A stretch of DNA of 64,000 nt from Gadus chalcogrammus (Eukaryota; Chordata; Actinopteri; Gadiformes; Gadidae). Below are positions 1-10,785 of the stretch, in pieces (positions within the stretch are counted from its first letter, which is position 1; each line of letters begins with the position of its first letter). The stretch is from the NCBI RefSeq assembly GCF_026213295.1, contig NC_079412.1:7853969-7917968 (forward strand), in the 5' to 3' direction. The position numbers and the translations under genes were made by a program. Below the pieces are notes generated by a model. The model made no database searches. It saw nothing but the letters and a program-made list of their open reading frames with translations, and was not told the DNA's origin.

Positions 1-595
1 ACGTCATCGACCATGTTTTTAAACAGCCTTTTTAGAACAGATACGTGACCTTAAAAAATGCAATATTCAGCTTGAGTTTATTATCTTAAGGCCCACCCGT
101 TTGATAGCAACTTTAAAATTACTTGACAAAAAAATTACATCGTGAGAAAAGTGGATTCTGAGGATAAAACGCCCGTTGTCTCCATTCATGTCTGGACATC
201 GCCTACGAGCGCCCCGCGTGGGGTCAAAGATATTACTGCAACCAGTCCAGAAAACCGGAACTAACCCGCGAGTGCCAGTGTCTCCTCATATTAGACATTC
301 TCTGGTCAGACTCAGTGGAGTTAGTGCTACCGGAATCTCGACTGAACGAACGATTCGCGAACGACTCCTCGTGGCGAACTGAATCACGCGAACTGGGTCA
401 CGGAAACGAATCATTAAATCCACAACTAGCGCACATAAAAACCAGCAATGCGGTGGAGAGGTGTATTGGAGTTCTTAAAAAGTGTTAATAGCACAGGAGT
501 TGGTGCCACTTACCAAATCTACTTGCCAACATTTCAACTGATATTGTCAATATCAAATATCAAATTGTTTAGACTTCCTGTGTACTGTGCAAACG
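1..595. other. Unassigned sequence
   Basis: I recognise no coding domain, RNA gene or repeat family here. The short open frame near 176-382 on the plus strand has no recognisable domain and I do not call it a gene. Confidence 0.4.
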
Positions 596-960
596 CTGTT
601 CTATGTCGTATACTATAGGCTTCGCCTTTTAAGGCTATTGCTATTGGGTTTTCCCTGGGCGCGAGCCGTAGCACTAAAATATTTTTAATACCCGCCCACC
701 AACAGCATAGGCCTCAATCACGTCCGCAGTCCGCACATATAAACGGGAGCCGGCGGACGTTGTTCTCCCAATAAACAGCTTTTCTTCAGTTATTTAAAGG
801 TGTAACGTTCTATGTCGTATAGGCTTCGCCTTTTAAGTCTATCGCTATTGTGTTAAAGGGTGAAGCACGATGTAGTCTATACCTCATTGGTCCCGATCAG
901 TACCTTTAACACAGCTACATACGCGCTAGTATCATGCGTCGAACGTAGCATAGCATAACA
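596..960 (+). repeat. LTR/YR-retrotransposon-like fragment with duplicated 45-bp motif
   Basis: A motif containing TTCTATGTCGTAT and GGCTTCGCCTTTTAAG occurs at about 596-650 and again at about 809-857 in the same orientation. Between the copies are a TATA-like CATATAAACGG (near 737) and an AATAAA (near 770), so the stretch has the look of a retroelement terminal region with promoter and polyadenylation signals. No protein domain is attached. The superfamily (Ty3/gypsy LTR or DIRS/Ngaro-type split repeat) is inference only. Confidence 0.35.
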
Positions 961-1013
961 TACGACAACGGTACGTCATCAACGATCAGAACGTCTGCGG
1001 CGCTCGAATACGG

Positions 1014-1073
1014 ATTAATAGGATTGTCTTTCTCTATGTGAAGAATGGATTGTATGTAATACAAAAATCAAAT

Positions 1074-1078
<5 letters not shown>
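1014..1078 (+). repeat. 65-bp dispersed repeat tail next to CA microsatellite
   Basis: This segment, from TTAATAGGATTG through GTATGTAATACAAAAATC, is nearly identical to the reverse complement of about 3760-3826. Both copies run directly into a CA/TG microsatellite, so the repeat appears to end in (CA)n, as the 3' tails of some retroposons do. The family is not recognised. Confidence 0.6.
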
Positions 1079-1138
<60 letters not shown>

Positions 1139-1184
1139 CAACACACACACCACACACACACACCACACACACACACACACACAC
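1076..1184. repeat. (CA)n microsatellite
   Basis: An uninterrupted AC dinucleotide run of about 60 bases is followed by an imperfect CA tract with CAACA and CCA interruptions to about 1184. Open frames on both strands here encode only dipeptide repeats and are not genes. Confidence 0.95.
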
Positions 1185-1189
1185 AGATT

Positions 1190-1615
1190 CTACAGATACG
1201 AGCGGCCCAGGTGTTCGGCGAACTCAGAAGTTCAGGGCCACATAACAAATTGCAATGCCAACACATAGCCACTAGGGGTCAGCACCATACCACAAAGCAA
1301 GTTGTAATGCCAACACATAGCCACAAGGGAGCAGCATAGAGACACATACAACATCCAGAGAGGCGGGAGTTCAGCACCATGCTTAGCCAATCAGAGCACA
1401 TAACTAAGTCCACGCCTGCCCAGTATTAAAGTTACAACCCATAGCCCAGAGGGCTAGAACGCTCCAGGTAAAGCATCCTTTTGAATGCCCTACTGTATCT
1501 CCATGCGTGTTTGTAAAATTCCCCTCCTTTTGCTTCATAGTATGCTAGTCCAAACCTTTGCTAAATAAAGTGAATTAAAGCGATCCTGACTTGGCAGACT
1601 TTTTCAAAAAGGACA
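1190..1615 (+). repeat. LTR-like repeat, family A, copy 1 (5' truncated)
   Basis: Carries the family hallmark ACATAGCCACTAGGG near 1304 and a second ACATAGCCACAAGGG near 1316, then TTTTGCTTCATAGTATG and a polyadenylation signal AATAAA near 1564. Related copies lie at 2290-2712 (minus), 11786-12161 (plus), 55392-55560 (plus) and 57257-57714 (minus). The 5' end seen in other copies (TGTTACGTATTTTAA) is missing here. I read it as a diverged LTR fragment. Confidence 0.5.
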
Positions 1616-1627
1616 CGGCAAACTGAA

Positions 1628-2256
1628 GCCCCGTCCACACTAACCCGGGTAAATCTACAAATGCATCAATATTCATCCGTTTAGTTCTTCCGTCCAAATT
1701 AAAACAGAGAATTCCGACGCTGAAAACAATGCTTTTTGAAAACAATCGCTGAGGTGGATAAATGTGAAAACGCTGGGTTTGCGTTGTAGTGTGGACAGAC
1801 GAAGGCTTTCAGAAACGATGACGTTCGATTGCCATGACACTGCCACAAGCTTGCGCAATAGACCGAGTAGCTCATCAAAAGAATGGCAGGTGAAATGCAA
1901 ATGAGGATCTCTCTGTACATTGCACTAGTTTATCTCCAAAAACATCTCGACATATTGAGTCAAACCTATTCGTTGCTCCAACGCCGGAGGCGAGCGCTGT
2001 ACTTAATGTTCATGTGATGGTAAAACAACGAAAGACGACAGTTCAAACCGTAGCCTACTTGGAGTGGCGTTTCTGGACAAGACCGGGTCGAAAATGATTA
2101 ACCAGCTGATAAACTGTAAATATCATCTGATCGCGCGCCTGTAATCTAAACAGAGAGGCGTGGTGGAGTAACGTAACCATGAAAACAACTGTTTATCAAA
2201 ATAATTTCAGTGTGGAACTCGGATGCAAAACTGAAAACGATAGTGTGGACGGAGAT
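1628..2256. mobile_element. Non-autonomous DNA transposon (MITE-like)
   Basis: The left edge GCCCCGTCCACACTA is matched in inverted form near the right edge (TAGTGTGGACGGAG), and inner CGTTTTC-type motifs recur. There is no coding potential. A related terminus with CGTCCACACGAAGCCG appears inverted at 21162-21254 beside the assembly gap. Superfamily not assigned. Confidence 0.5.
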
Positions 2257-2289
2257 CATTTTCATTGCGGATGTGCGTTTTGCAGAGTT

Positions 2290-2712
2290 CTTCAAGGAAA
2301 GGGTTCAAATCCGGGATAGCTCTTAACAGTTACTTTATTTGGTAAAGTATGCATGTTTCGGTATGGTAACTATGACTATGGAGCAAAAGGAGAGGAAGCG
2401 TGTTAAACACGTGTGAGAGATATAACTTTAGCTACTTCGAGCCACGGGCAAAGGCCCATGACTCTCCGCGGGTGTGGGTGAAAATCTCTGGGGCTGTTTC
2501 CTTCGAATCTCCCGCTAGAGCACGTCAAGTGGGCGTGTCCTATGTAGTGGGCGTAGCCGGGGTGACGTAATGGCTTCGGCTTCCTCACCTAACTAAAGGT
2601 GATGCCTTCTGTGGTGGAGCAGCCTTCAATAAGGTCTTGCTCCCCTTGTGGCTATGTATAGTATTTACGGCTTATATGTTTGGTCCTGCTTCATAGGGTC
2701 TATGGGTCTGTT
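2290..2712 (-). repeat. LTR-like repeat, family A, copy 2
   Basis: Reverse complement of the family at 11786 and 57257. It shares CGGTATGGTAAC, the GGAAGC/CACGTG segment, GGGCGTAGCCGGGGTGAC and CCTTGTGGCTATGTATAGT. On the minus strand it holds AATAAAG near the 3' end. The TGTTACG end is missing. Confidence 0.55.
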
Positions 2713-3250
2713 CGAAATGACTTACTAATTACTACTTACTACCTACTCAATACTTGGCTTACTACTCGAATCCTTAAATAATGATTGAGTAATCCATTTG
2801 AGTAATCGACGTTCGGAAGACCGTTCTTACTTAACCACCTCAGATAACGTGAATCAAATGACGTGTCAATAACCTACCGGCCGGGCGCCGTTAATAAATA
2901 TTATAAATAAATATATAAACGTCACATTTAACGTCACAGTACATCTTCAACATAAGGATTTGCGGTGATATGTTAAAAACAATTATTAAACTATTATTAA
3001 AAAAAACATTTATTAATTATGATTAATTGTCTATTGACAGATTTTCCCGCGTTTCCTCTTCTTTGTCCTAATGCTAGATTGCCAGTTAATACAGAATATA
3101 TAGCCTACAGATAAATAGACCGATAGATAGATTTAGTTAGATTAGACACAGCCTTTTATATTTCCATTTTTGATTTAGATTTTATATATTTTCCAATCAT
3201 TTTGATAGATTTTCGTTATTTTATTGTTTTTTTATCATCGCGTTCGTAAA
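2713..3250. other. Probable terminus of an unassigned DNA transposon
   Basis: Begins with GGTCTGTTCGAAATGACTTA and a TACTACTTACTACCTACTC tract, like the subterminal sequence of fish PIF/Harbinger-type MITEs (recognition from memory, not an alignment). The remainder is AT-rich with no domain. Confidence 0.25.
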
Positions 3251-3361
3251 ATGTACCTGACCAGCCGTAGGAGAGCCGCAGCAGCACGGAGACGAAGGAG
3301 GGAGTCAGCTCGCCGTCGATACATGGTTGCCATGTACGGACATTTATTTCGTAGCACTGAA
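3251..3361 (+). CDS. Possible arginine-rich first exon, partial
   Basis: An ATG opens a 37-codon frame beginning MYLTSRRRAAAARRRR and runs straight into a good splice donor (GTAAGT at 3362). Basic N-terminal exons of this kind are common in PIF/Harbinger transposases, but no downstream exon follows because the pogo-like element starts at 3369, within the presumed intron. It may be the stump of a Harbinger gene interrupted by that insertion. The call rests only on composition and the donor site. Confidence 0.25.
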
Positions 3362-3712
3362 GTAAGTAGGGGAGACCGGATATGATTGTAACACTTTTTT
3401 TCAGAGCACTTAAACTACCATTTCTTTTAAAGCTACAGTTCTGGATTTTTTAGGCAAAGTACCCATATGTGTCTACTACAAGTGGCAACCATTTAAATTT
3501 CCTTAACTATATCACAGAATTTGTGAGATTAGGACAAATACAATGTGTACATTTGTTACAACCATCCCACTACCGGGGTAGGTTGTAACAACTACTGGGG
3601 TAGATTGTAACAGGTAGACAAAATGCAAAAAAACAATGAGACTCCATTTGATATATCGATTTATTGATTAGCATTAAGGGGGTAGGTTTGAAAATAGATT
3701 CACCAAACAGTA

Positions 3713-3826
3713 TGTGTGTGTGTGTGTGTGTGTGTGTGCGCGTCTGTGTGTGTCTGTGTTTGATTAGATTTTTGTATTACATACAATCCATTCTTCACAT
3801 AGAGAAAGACAATCCTATTAATGTTA
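3713..3826 (-). repeat. (TG)n microsatellite plus dispersed repeat tail
   Basis: A TG run (3713-3738, then imperfect to about 3762) adjoins the inverted copy of the 65-bp repeat found at 1014-1078. The shared repeat-plus-microsatellite structure indicates a mobile unit with a CA-type tail inserted in the 3' part of the pogo-like element. Confidence 0.6.
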
Positions 3827-4016
3827 TAAACAAAATATAAAAAGCATAAAGTGTATACTTTGTGTGTGTAATTGTGTCTCTCGGGGAGAGAATCAGCTGA
3901 ACAGTCACACACATGAACATGAAATGCATAAACATGGACATGTCTACTACCCCCATTCCACAGAACAATTTTTTTTTTAGCAAACATGGCTAACTTTGGT
4001 TACACTAAACAAATCC

Positions 4017-7000
4017 TTAATCCGAGTCACAATGGTGACAAATGGCCAGACCTGGAGTGCATGCCTGGTGGGCCCAAAAGCTGCATAGGACGCACTTAAC
4101 CCACACCTCTTTGGGTTTAGAATTACGGAAAGTTTCCATGCACACCACACAAAAATCTTCTTCCTCCTCTGACGAGGAGTTATTGGCTTTCACCGTTTTC
4201 TTGGGTGCTTTCTTTGCCTTCCTCTGCTTTCCTTTATCAGCCCCCAAGAGTTTCTTTCTGACATTTTTCCCTTTAAGCCGATCCTCCCTCTTCCAATGCC
4301 AGCTTGACTGGTGTATTAGTTAGTATTGCGGAGCGCCTCTTACTTCTGCCTTTGCCTGTTTCCTTTCTTGGGCCTGCTTTTGGAAATGGCCGAAAGCTTG
4401 ATGGATTGAACTGACCAAGGATGGACTCAGAGGTGCTCGGCATCTCTAGAGGAGGAGCAGAGCCAGACGAAAGGTGAGCTGGAGCAGAGGGCTGCAGGTG
4501 AGCTGGTAAGGAGCCGGGCTGCAGGTGAGTTGGAGCAGAGGGCTGCAGGTGAGCTGGAGCAGAGGGCTGCAGGTGAGCTGGTAAGGAGCCGGGCTGCAGG
4601 TGAGTTGGAGCAGAGGGCTGCAGGTGAGCGAGAGCAGAGGGCTGCATGTGAGCTGGTAAGGAGCCGGGCTGCAGGTGAGCTGGTAAGACGCCGGGCTGCA
4701 GGTGAGTGGCTGAAATCGCAATCAGAAAAAAAGAGCTATATTTATCCAAAATTGACAATCATTTTGACAGTTCTCAATCAAAACTACATTTAAATACAAT
4801 AAACAGCAATATATAAGTCAATACAATACATAGCAGCAGCAATAATTCATTCAATTAATCTAACCTGTCAGTGGAGTGGCTGAGGAGCCGGGCTGCAGGT
4901 GAGCTGGAGCAGAGGGCTGCAGGTGAGCTGGAGCAGAGGGCTGCAGGTGAGTTGGAGCAGAGGGCTGCAGGTGAGTTGGAGCAGAGGGCTGCAGGTGAGT
5001 TGGAGCAGAGTGCTGCAGATGAGTTGGTAAGGAGCCGGGCGGCAGGCGAGTGGCTGAAATCAAATAGATTATAATAATATTTAATACATTTAAATACAAT
5101 AAACAGCATAATATAAGTCAAATACAATAAACAGCATAATATAAGTCAATACAATACATCGCAGCAGCAATAATTCATTAAATTAATCTAACCTGTCAGT
5201 GGAGTGCCTGAGGAGCCGGGCTGCAGGTGAGCTGGAGCAGAGGGCTGCAGGTGAGCTGGTAAGGAGCCGGGCTGCAGGTGAGCTGGAGCAGAGGGCTGCA
5301 GGTGAGCTGGTAAGGAGCCGGGCTGCAGGTGAGCTGGAGCAGAGGGCTGCAGGTGAGCTGGTAAGGAGCCGGGCTGCAGGTGAGTGGCTGAAATCAGAAT
5401 CAGAAAAAAAGAGCTATATTTATCCAAAATTGACAGTATCCAAAATTGACAATCATTTTGACAGTTCTCAATCAAAAATACATTTAAATACAATAAACAG
5501 CAATATATAAGTCAATACAATACATAGCAGCAGCAACAATTCTTTCAATTAATCTAACCTGTCAGTGGAGTGGCTGAGGAGCCGGGCTGCAGGTGAGCTG
5601 GAGCAGAGGGCTGCAGGTGAGTTCGAGCAGAGCCCAGTGGCAGGTGAGCTGGTAAGGAGCCGGGTGGCAGGTGAGTGGCTGAAATCAGAATCAGAATAAA
5701 GAGCTATTGTTATCCAAAATTGACAATCAGTTTGACATTTTTCAATCAGAAATACATTTAAATACAATAAACAACAATATATATAAGACAATACAAGAGC
5801 AACAACAATCAAAACATTCATTCAATCAAGCCAACCTGTCAGTGGAGTGGCTAAGGTGCCTGGCAGCAGGAGATCAGATGGGTCAGGACGATCTGTGACT
5901 TGGGAGGGCGCAAAGTCACTGTCCTGAAAAATGTCAGGATTGTAAGGCCATATGCCTGCGCACCTGAACCCTGCTTGAATGTTCCTTTGTGATGCTGCCG
6001 TGGGTAGGGCAATCACAATCAATGGAATGTCATATATTGACCTTGGTTTACCCGGATTCATCCGCATCCAGTCATCACTTGCCTTGTTCACGTTCCTTTT
6101 AAATGGACCAAACACACTTCTGTCAAGTGGCTGGAGTTTCTGGCTGCAATGTGGAGGAAAGGTAAGCAGAACGATGCCCTGACCTTTGCAGAAATCCACG
6201 GCTCGCAGAGATGTGAGACGAGTGATTGTCCAGCAGGAGCAACACTTTTCTTTCTGGACTAACCTTTGTGTGTTTTGCAAAGTGACCAAGAAAGTATAAG
6301 AAATCATCTTCCTGCATCCAGCCTGATTTGTTGGCACTGCCAGCACTACCCAATGGCCCGGACTGCACAAAGTGTTGCTTATAGTTCTGTCGTGGGAACA
6401 CGAAGAGTGGTGGAATTGAATTCCCGAGAGCTTGCACAGCGTACGCAACTGACACTAATGTCCCTCTTCTCCCGACGTCATGGCTCCCACCTGTTTGAGG
6501 CCCCGGCGCGCTACCACTCTGGATGGTGCTTGCACTGTTGTGACGCCTGTCTCATCCATGTTCCAGATGTCGGCACCGTCAAAGTTGTTATTTGTTATTG
6601 CCTCGGCCAGGTTACTGAAAAAGAGCATGACATTCGCCCTGTTGAATGGCGTGGCTCTTGAAAGGCTTGTTGCCTGTGGACTTCTTATTGAGAGCCTGGG
6701 GTTCCGCTTTAGAAAGGTGCTGAACAAGTCAGGCCCAGCCATCTTCTTGTTATCCCAGGTTATCGGATGCTAAATTTGGAAATGTATTGCAAGCTGAAAG
6801 GCAAACCTTCTGACCTATGCAAAAGCATAGTTAGGAAACACATTTTTGTTGATTGTCTTAATTCATATGTTGGTATTTATTAAACATTTAATTGAGTTTG
6901 CATGAAAGGTCCAATACAAATTAAGAGGTCTTGACTCTTGCCTATCCTACCCTATTCTCAACTATCATGCTTACCTCACGTGGAGTTAGCCCATAGTAAA

Positions 7001-7277
7001 TGTCAGCGGCCTGGCATATATAGTCGGCCAATAAGTCCTCCTGCTCTCTGCCGAAGACCAGGTTTGGACTCACGTACCCTACTCGGGGAAGCTCCTGCGA
7101 TCCCTGGGCTTTTAGTTGATTCAGCTTCTGCCAATATCTATTTAGGGTAACATGGCAGATGCCATGTTTTTTTGCCACTGCCCTGACTGATGATCCATTT
7201 CTGACCTCCTCTGTTGCTCTCTCAAGTAACTTTGCTTCCACGCCACGATTAGTTTTTCTCCCCCATGTTCTAGGCAT
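4017..7277 (-). pseudogene. Pogo/Tigger-like transposase with C-terminal PHD finger
   Basis: Would catalyse cut-and-paste transposition at TA targets. Exon 1 (7277-6975) encodes a psq-type helix-turn-helix (RAVAKKHGICHVTLNRYWQK) and ends at a GTAAGC donor. Exon 2 begins near 6814 after a TAG acceptor and carries FLKRNPRLSIR, the first catalytic region WNMDETGVTT, the second LLLDNHSSH and the third-block LTFPPHCSQKLQPLDRSVFG. Downstream are repeated proline-rich exons (HLQPGSLPAHLQPS units), a basic stretch and a C4HC3-type finger (CVVCMETF ... CVLCSFWAHQAC ... CHHC). It is broken: an in-frame TAG at 6770-6772, frameshifts near 6459 and 6203, and another near 4285 just before the PHD finger. 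Splice joins are inferred from consensus sites. Confidence 0.8.
4445..5690 (-). repeat. Tandemly multiplied exon-intron units of the pogo-like gene
   Basis: Four proline-rich exons (about 4445-4712, 4875-5055, 5208-5394, 5574-5684), each built from 24-36-bp GGGCTGCAGGTGAGCTGG-type subunits, are separated by closely similar introns of 130-200 bp. Each intron contains ACATTTAAATACAATAAACA and ends at the same acceptor; each exon ends in CACTGACAG before a GTTAG donor. Whole exon plus intron blocks were duplicated, and the exon-internal repeat varies in copy number between blocks. All subunits are multiples of three on the minus strand, so the coding frame survives expansion. Confidence 0.8.
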
Positions 7278-7369
7278 TCTGTAGGATTATTAAAATCACA
7301 AGAAATATCTACTTTGTATGTAAGGGTATGGTTGTAACACCTTGAAAGAAAAGTGTTACAACCTCCCCC

Positions 7370-7734
7370 ACCACTGTCATGCATGTTTAGCTAGCTATAT
7401 TAGCATGGTGCTTTGACATTAGCAAGAGATAGATACACCATTCTTGACTACAGAATCTATAGTTTGACCTGATATAACCTGATACAACTTTATCTACAAC
7501 GGTAAAAGTACTAGAAGAAAAAGTAAAAAAAAAAAAAAAAAAATCTTAAATCAAATTTAGTTTTTTCCCCGTAGATCCACGAAAAATAGCTCCATAGACT
7601 GGAAAATTGTCATGTGTGATCAAAGAGGAGTTCTGAAGAGACTGGCAGTGTCACATGCCTCATTTATGATCCCTGATTGGTCGAACTGGTTGTGTTACAA
7701 CTCTCCCCGTGTTACTTCCATCCCCGGTTTCCCA
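7370..7734. other. Unassigned sequence with a second TTACAAC-CTCCCC motif
   Basis: Holds a poly(A) run (about 7527-7543) and, at 7693-7708, GTTACAACTCTCCCC, which resembles the pogo-like terminus. It could be a remnant of another insertion. No gene seen. Confidence 0.3.
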
Positions 7735-7999
7735 TAACAAATAATACCCAATTGTATTTATACTGGTACCACCATATGTTGAATAAAGTAATGGTGCTGC
7801 AATAATGTTTTGGTTGGGGGGGGGCGGGGGGGATTCGGAAAGATGAGTTTTAGTATAGTGACAACTTTTATTCAATGATTTGTATGAATATTCTTCAAAA
7901 TTGCTGAAGAATGTCCAATATTTTTCAAAAGCCAGATCATCAGAGCTGCCTCATGGGATATGGAACGCGCGGACAGAAGGCTGGGCTCAGTTTCTATGA

Positions 8000-8231
8000 G
8001 AATAGAACAGAATATAATAGAAAGTTTCTATTCTGCACAGTAAAGACCACAAACAGACAACAAACATCAGTGCAGATCTGAGTTCAGTATGGTGACGGCT
8101 TTGGGAAAGAAGCTGTTCCTGAGTATTTGTTCTGACATATATGGACCTGAAGCGCCTGCCAGAGGGAAACAGGTTGAAGAGATGGTAGCCGGGGTGGGTG
8201 GTGTCCTTCAGGATGCCTCTGGCAGGATGCC
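8000..8231 (-). repeat. LINE 3' tail fragment, copy in unit 1
   Basis: Starts with an AGAATAGAACAGAAT tract (an antisense tail of short AGAAT-type repeats) and continues with GGCTTTGGGAAAGAAGCTGTTC and AGCGCCTGCCAGAGGG, the antisense 3' region of the L2/CR1-like LINE also seen at 14040-14995. Five-prime truncated on insertion. Confidence 0.65.
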
Positions 8232-8940
8232 ACTTTGCTTGCTTTTAAATAACAACAGAGGAACACATGTTGGAAATCATTTCGTACATGTAGGCTATTT
8301 CCAATCTTAAAAAGTGGACAATATCTTCAAATGACAATCATTTAACTCTAATCCGAGCCGCGCTGACTCTGTCCGTGGTGCTTAAAGTGTGGTATGGCTA
8401 ATGGTCTCGTCAACCATCTCTGTATCAATTTGAATGCTTTATCATTTGCCGGTTTTTCCATTTTTCCAGTCTTGTGTTTCTGACTAAACTGATTTTCAGG
8501 GCGATATGTAGGCTACAAAGTTTGAAACATTCATTTCACAGTCTAACAGTGTGAAAAATAAGACGGCAGGGTACACCGTGACCAGTCTCCATGCGCCCCA
8601 CGTGTTCCTTCAAACCGGCCCTTTAACACGTGGGACGTGGGGACTGTCCACAACGTACCCCGCACAATATACCAAAGATTAACGAATTGTATTTATACTG
8701 GTACCACCCGAATGTTGAATAAAGTAATGGTGCCGCAATTATTTTTTTGGAGGTGGGGGGCGGGGCGGACTCGGAAAGATGAGACGCCTTTTAGTATAGT
8801 GACAACTTTTATCAAATGATTTGTATTACTATTCTTTCAAAATTGCAGAAGAATGTCCAATATTTTTCAAAAGCCAGATCATCAGAGCTGCCTCATGGGA
8901 TATGGAACGCGCGGACAGAAGGCTGGGCTCAGTTTCTATG

Positions 8941-9174
8941 AGAATAGAACAGAATATAATAGAAAGTTTCTATTCTGCACAGTAAAGACCACAAACAGAC
9001 AACAAACATCAGTGCAGATCTGAGTTCAGTATGGTGACGGCTTTGGGAAAGAAGCTGTTCCTGAGTATTTGTTCTGACATATATGGACCTGAAGCGCCTG
9101 CCAGAGGGCAACAGGTTGAAGAGATGGTAGCCGGGGTGGGTGGTGTCCTTCAGGATGCCTCTGGCAGGATGCCA
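8941..9174 (-). repeat. LINE 3' tail fragment, copy in unit 2
   Basis: Almost identical to 8000-8231 and in the same position of the duplicated unit. It was therefore copied along with the unit rather than inserted independently. Confidence 0.65.
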
Positions 9175-10185
9175 CTTTGCTTGCTTTTAAATAACAACAG
9201 AGGAACACATGTTGGAAATCATTTCGTACATGTAGGCTATTTCCAATCTTAAAAAGTGGACAATATCTTCAAATGACAATCATTTAACTCTAATCCGAGC
9301 CGCGCTGACTCTGTCCGTGGTGCTTAAAGTGTGGTAGGCTAATGGTCTCGTCAACCATCTCTGTCCATCATCTCAGTATCAATTTGAATGCTTTATCATT
9401 TGCCGGTTTTTCCGCTTTTCCAGTCTTGTTTCTGACTAAATGGATTTTCAGGGCGATATAGGCTACAAAGTTTAAAACATTAATTTCACAGTCTAAAAAA
9501 TAAGATGGCAAGGTACACCGTGACCAGGCTCCATGCGCCCCACGTGTTCCTTCAATCCGGCCCTTTAACACGTGGGACGTGGAGACTGTCCACAACGTAC
9601 CCCGCACAATATAGCAAATAATACCGAATTGTATTTATACTGGTACCACCCTATGTTGAATAAAGTAATGGTGCCGCAATAATGTTTTGGTTGGTGGGGG
9701 GCGAGGGGGATTCGGAAAGATGAGTTTTAGTATAGTGACAACTTTTATTCAATGATTTGTATGAATATTCTTTCAAAATTGCTGAAGAATGTCCAATATT
9801 TTGGACAGAAGCGGACAGAAGGCTGGGCTCAGTTTCCATGAGAAACCGGCACGTTAGTTGCTTTTAAATAACAACAGAGGAACACATGTTGGACATCATT
9901 TCGTGCATGTAGGATATTTCCAATCTTGAAAAGTGGACAATATCTTCAAATGACAATCATTTAACACTAATCCGAGCCGCGCTGACTCTGTCCGTGATGC
10001 TTAAAGTGTAGTAGGCTAATGGTCTCTTCAATCATCTCTCTGTCCATCACCTCAGTATCAATTTGAATACTTTATCATTTGCCGGTTTTTCCCTTTTTTC
10101 AGTCTTGTGTTTCTGACTAAATAGATTTTCAGGGCGATATGTAGGCTACAAAGTTTAAAACATTAATTTCAATGAGTGGAGCTGA

Positions 10186-10785
10186 ATGGGGAGGTGAAAC
10201 TTTTTTAATAAAATTGACAGACAATTTAGGCAATTTAAAGTAATCCAAACTAATAGGACGGTTTGACAATGAAAATAATCGATCCAACATGAAAATAATG
10301 TGTTTACAGTTGGCTACCCCGACCAACCAAGAATTATGACCCGTAATCAATCCAACAACGTGGTTACAGAAAAAAGTGTACAAATGTGCGGGTTTAAGTC
10401 TGTGAACCTTGACCGTTGTAACGAAGAGACTGAAGATCTACAGTACATGGACACCTTCTCCCTGCATCCTCAAGACAGCAGTGGCGCAAGTTCAAAGAAA
10501 ACACCTGCCCAATCACATCATGGCATGGTCAGTGGAGGGTAGCTGGCCCTTCTTTTGCCAGAAGAAAAAAGACTTATATCAGAGTGTAACAGCCGTACAT
10601 ACCTGATACACTGTTTACCGTAGCAATGCTCGTATGGTTCTTCTATTTTAAAAGGACACCAGGGTTTAACCTCATTCTATTTGAGGTAGTGCTTCTTATT
10701 TACTATTTAGGTGTATATATCAAGGATTTACATTGTCTTTGCAAAACAGCCCTAAAAGGAGAATTATAACTACATAAATAGTTAC
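10186..10785. other. Unassigned sequence
   Basis: No domain, RNA gene or recognisable repeat. Short frames at 10300-10606 lack homology I can recognise. Confidence 0.4.

Larger units (their letters stand above)
3369..7369 (-). mobile_element. Pogo/Tigger-like DNA transposon, decayed
   Basis: Inverted ends can be paired: the left end GGGGAGACCGG followed by TTGTAACACTTTTTTTC, and the right end (read inverted) GGGGGAGGTTGTAACACTTTTC at about 7344-7369. Subterminal GGTTGTAACA motifs recur near 3580-3612 and 7330. TA precedes the left end, as expected for Tc1/mariner-pogo insertion, but I cannot see a clean TA on the right. The element holds a minus-strand transposase gene (4017-7277) and, in its 3' region, a TG microsatellite with a dispersed-repeat tail. 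Confidence 0.6.
7735..10185. repeat. Tandem triplication of a roughly 940-bp unit
   Basis: Three direct copies start near 7735, 8669 and 9613. The anchor AATTGTATTTATACTGGTACC lies at 7750, 8685 and 9627, and ATGGTGACGGCTTTGGG lies at 8089 and 9031. Copies 1 and 2 are nearly identical over their length. Copy 3 is about 570 bp because it lacks the LINE-tail insertion and some neighbouring sequence. Each unit has a G-rich tract (GGTGGGGGGCG), a CACGTG-flanked segment in copies 1-2, and no protein domain. What the unit was originally is unclear. Confidence 0.85.

Noticed and set aside
1015..1272. Open frames over the CA microsatellite
   Set aside because: They encode only His-Thr or Cys-Val dipeptide repeats and exist on both strands.
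4530..5510. Plus-strand frames of EQRAAGEL repeats
   Set aside because: Antisense shadows of the proline-rich exon blocks.
4445..5690. Regular repeats with spacers, CRISPR-like at first glance
   Set aside because: Units are coding subrepeats in exon blocks of a eukaryotic transposase gene, with splice sites and no unique spacers.
7693..7708. Right end of the pogo-like element
   Set aside because: The inverted match at 7344-7369 is longer (GTAACACTTTT with the G-rich start) and lies closer to the gene start, so it is preferred.
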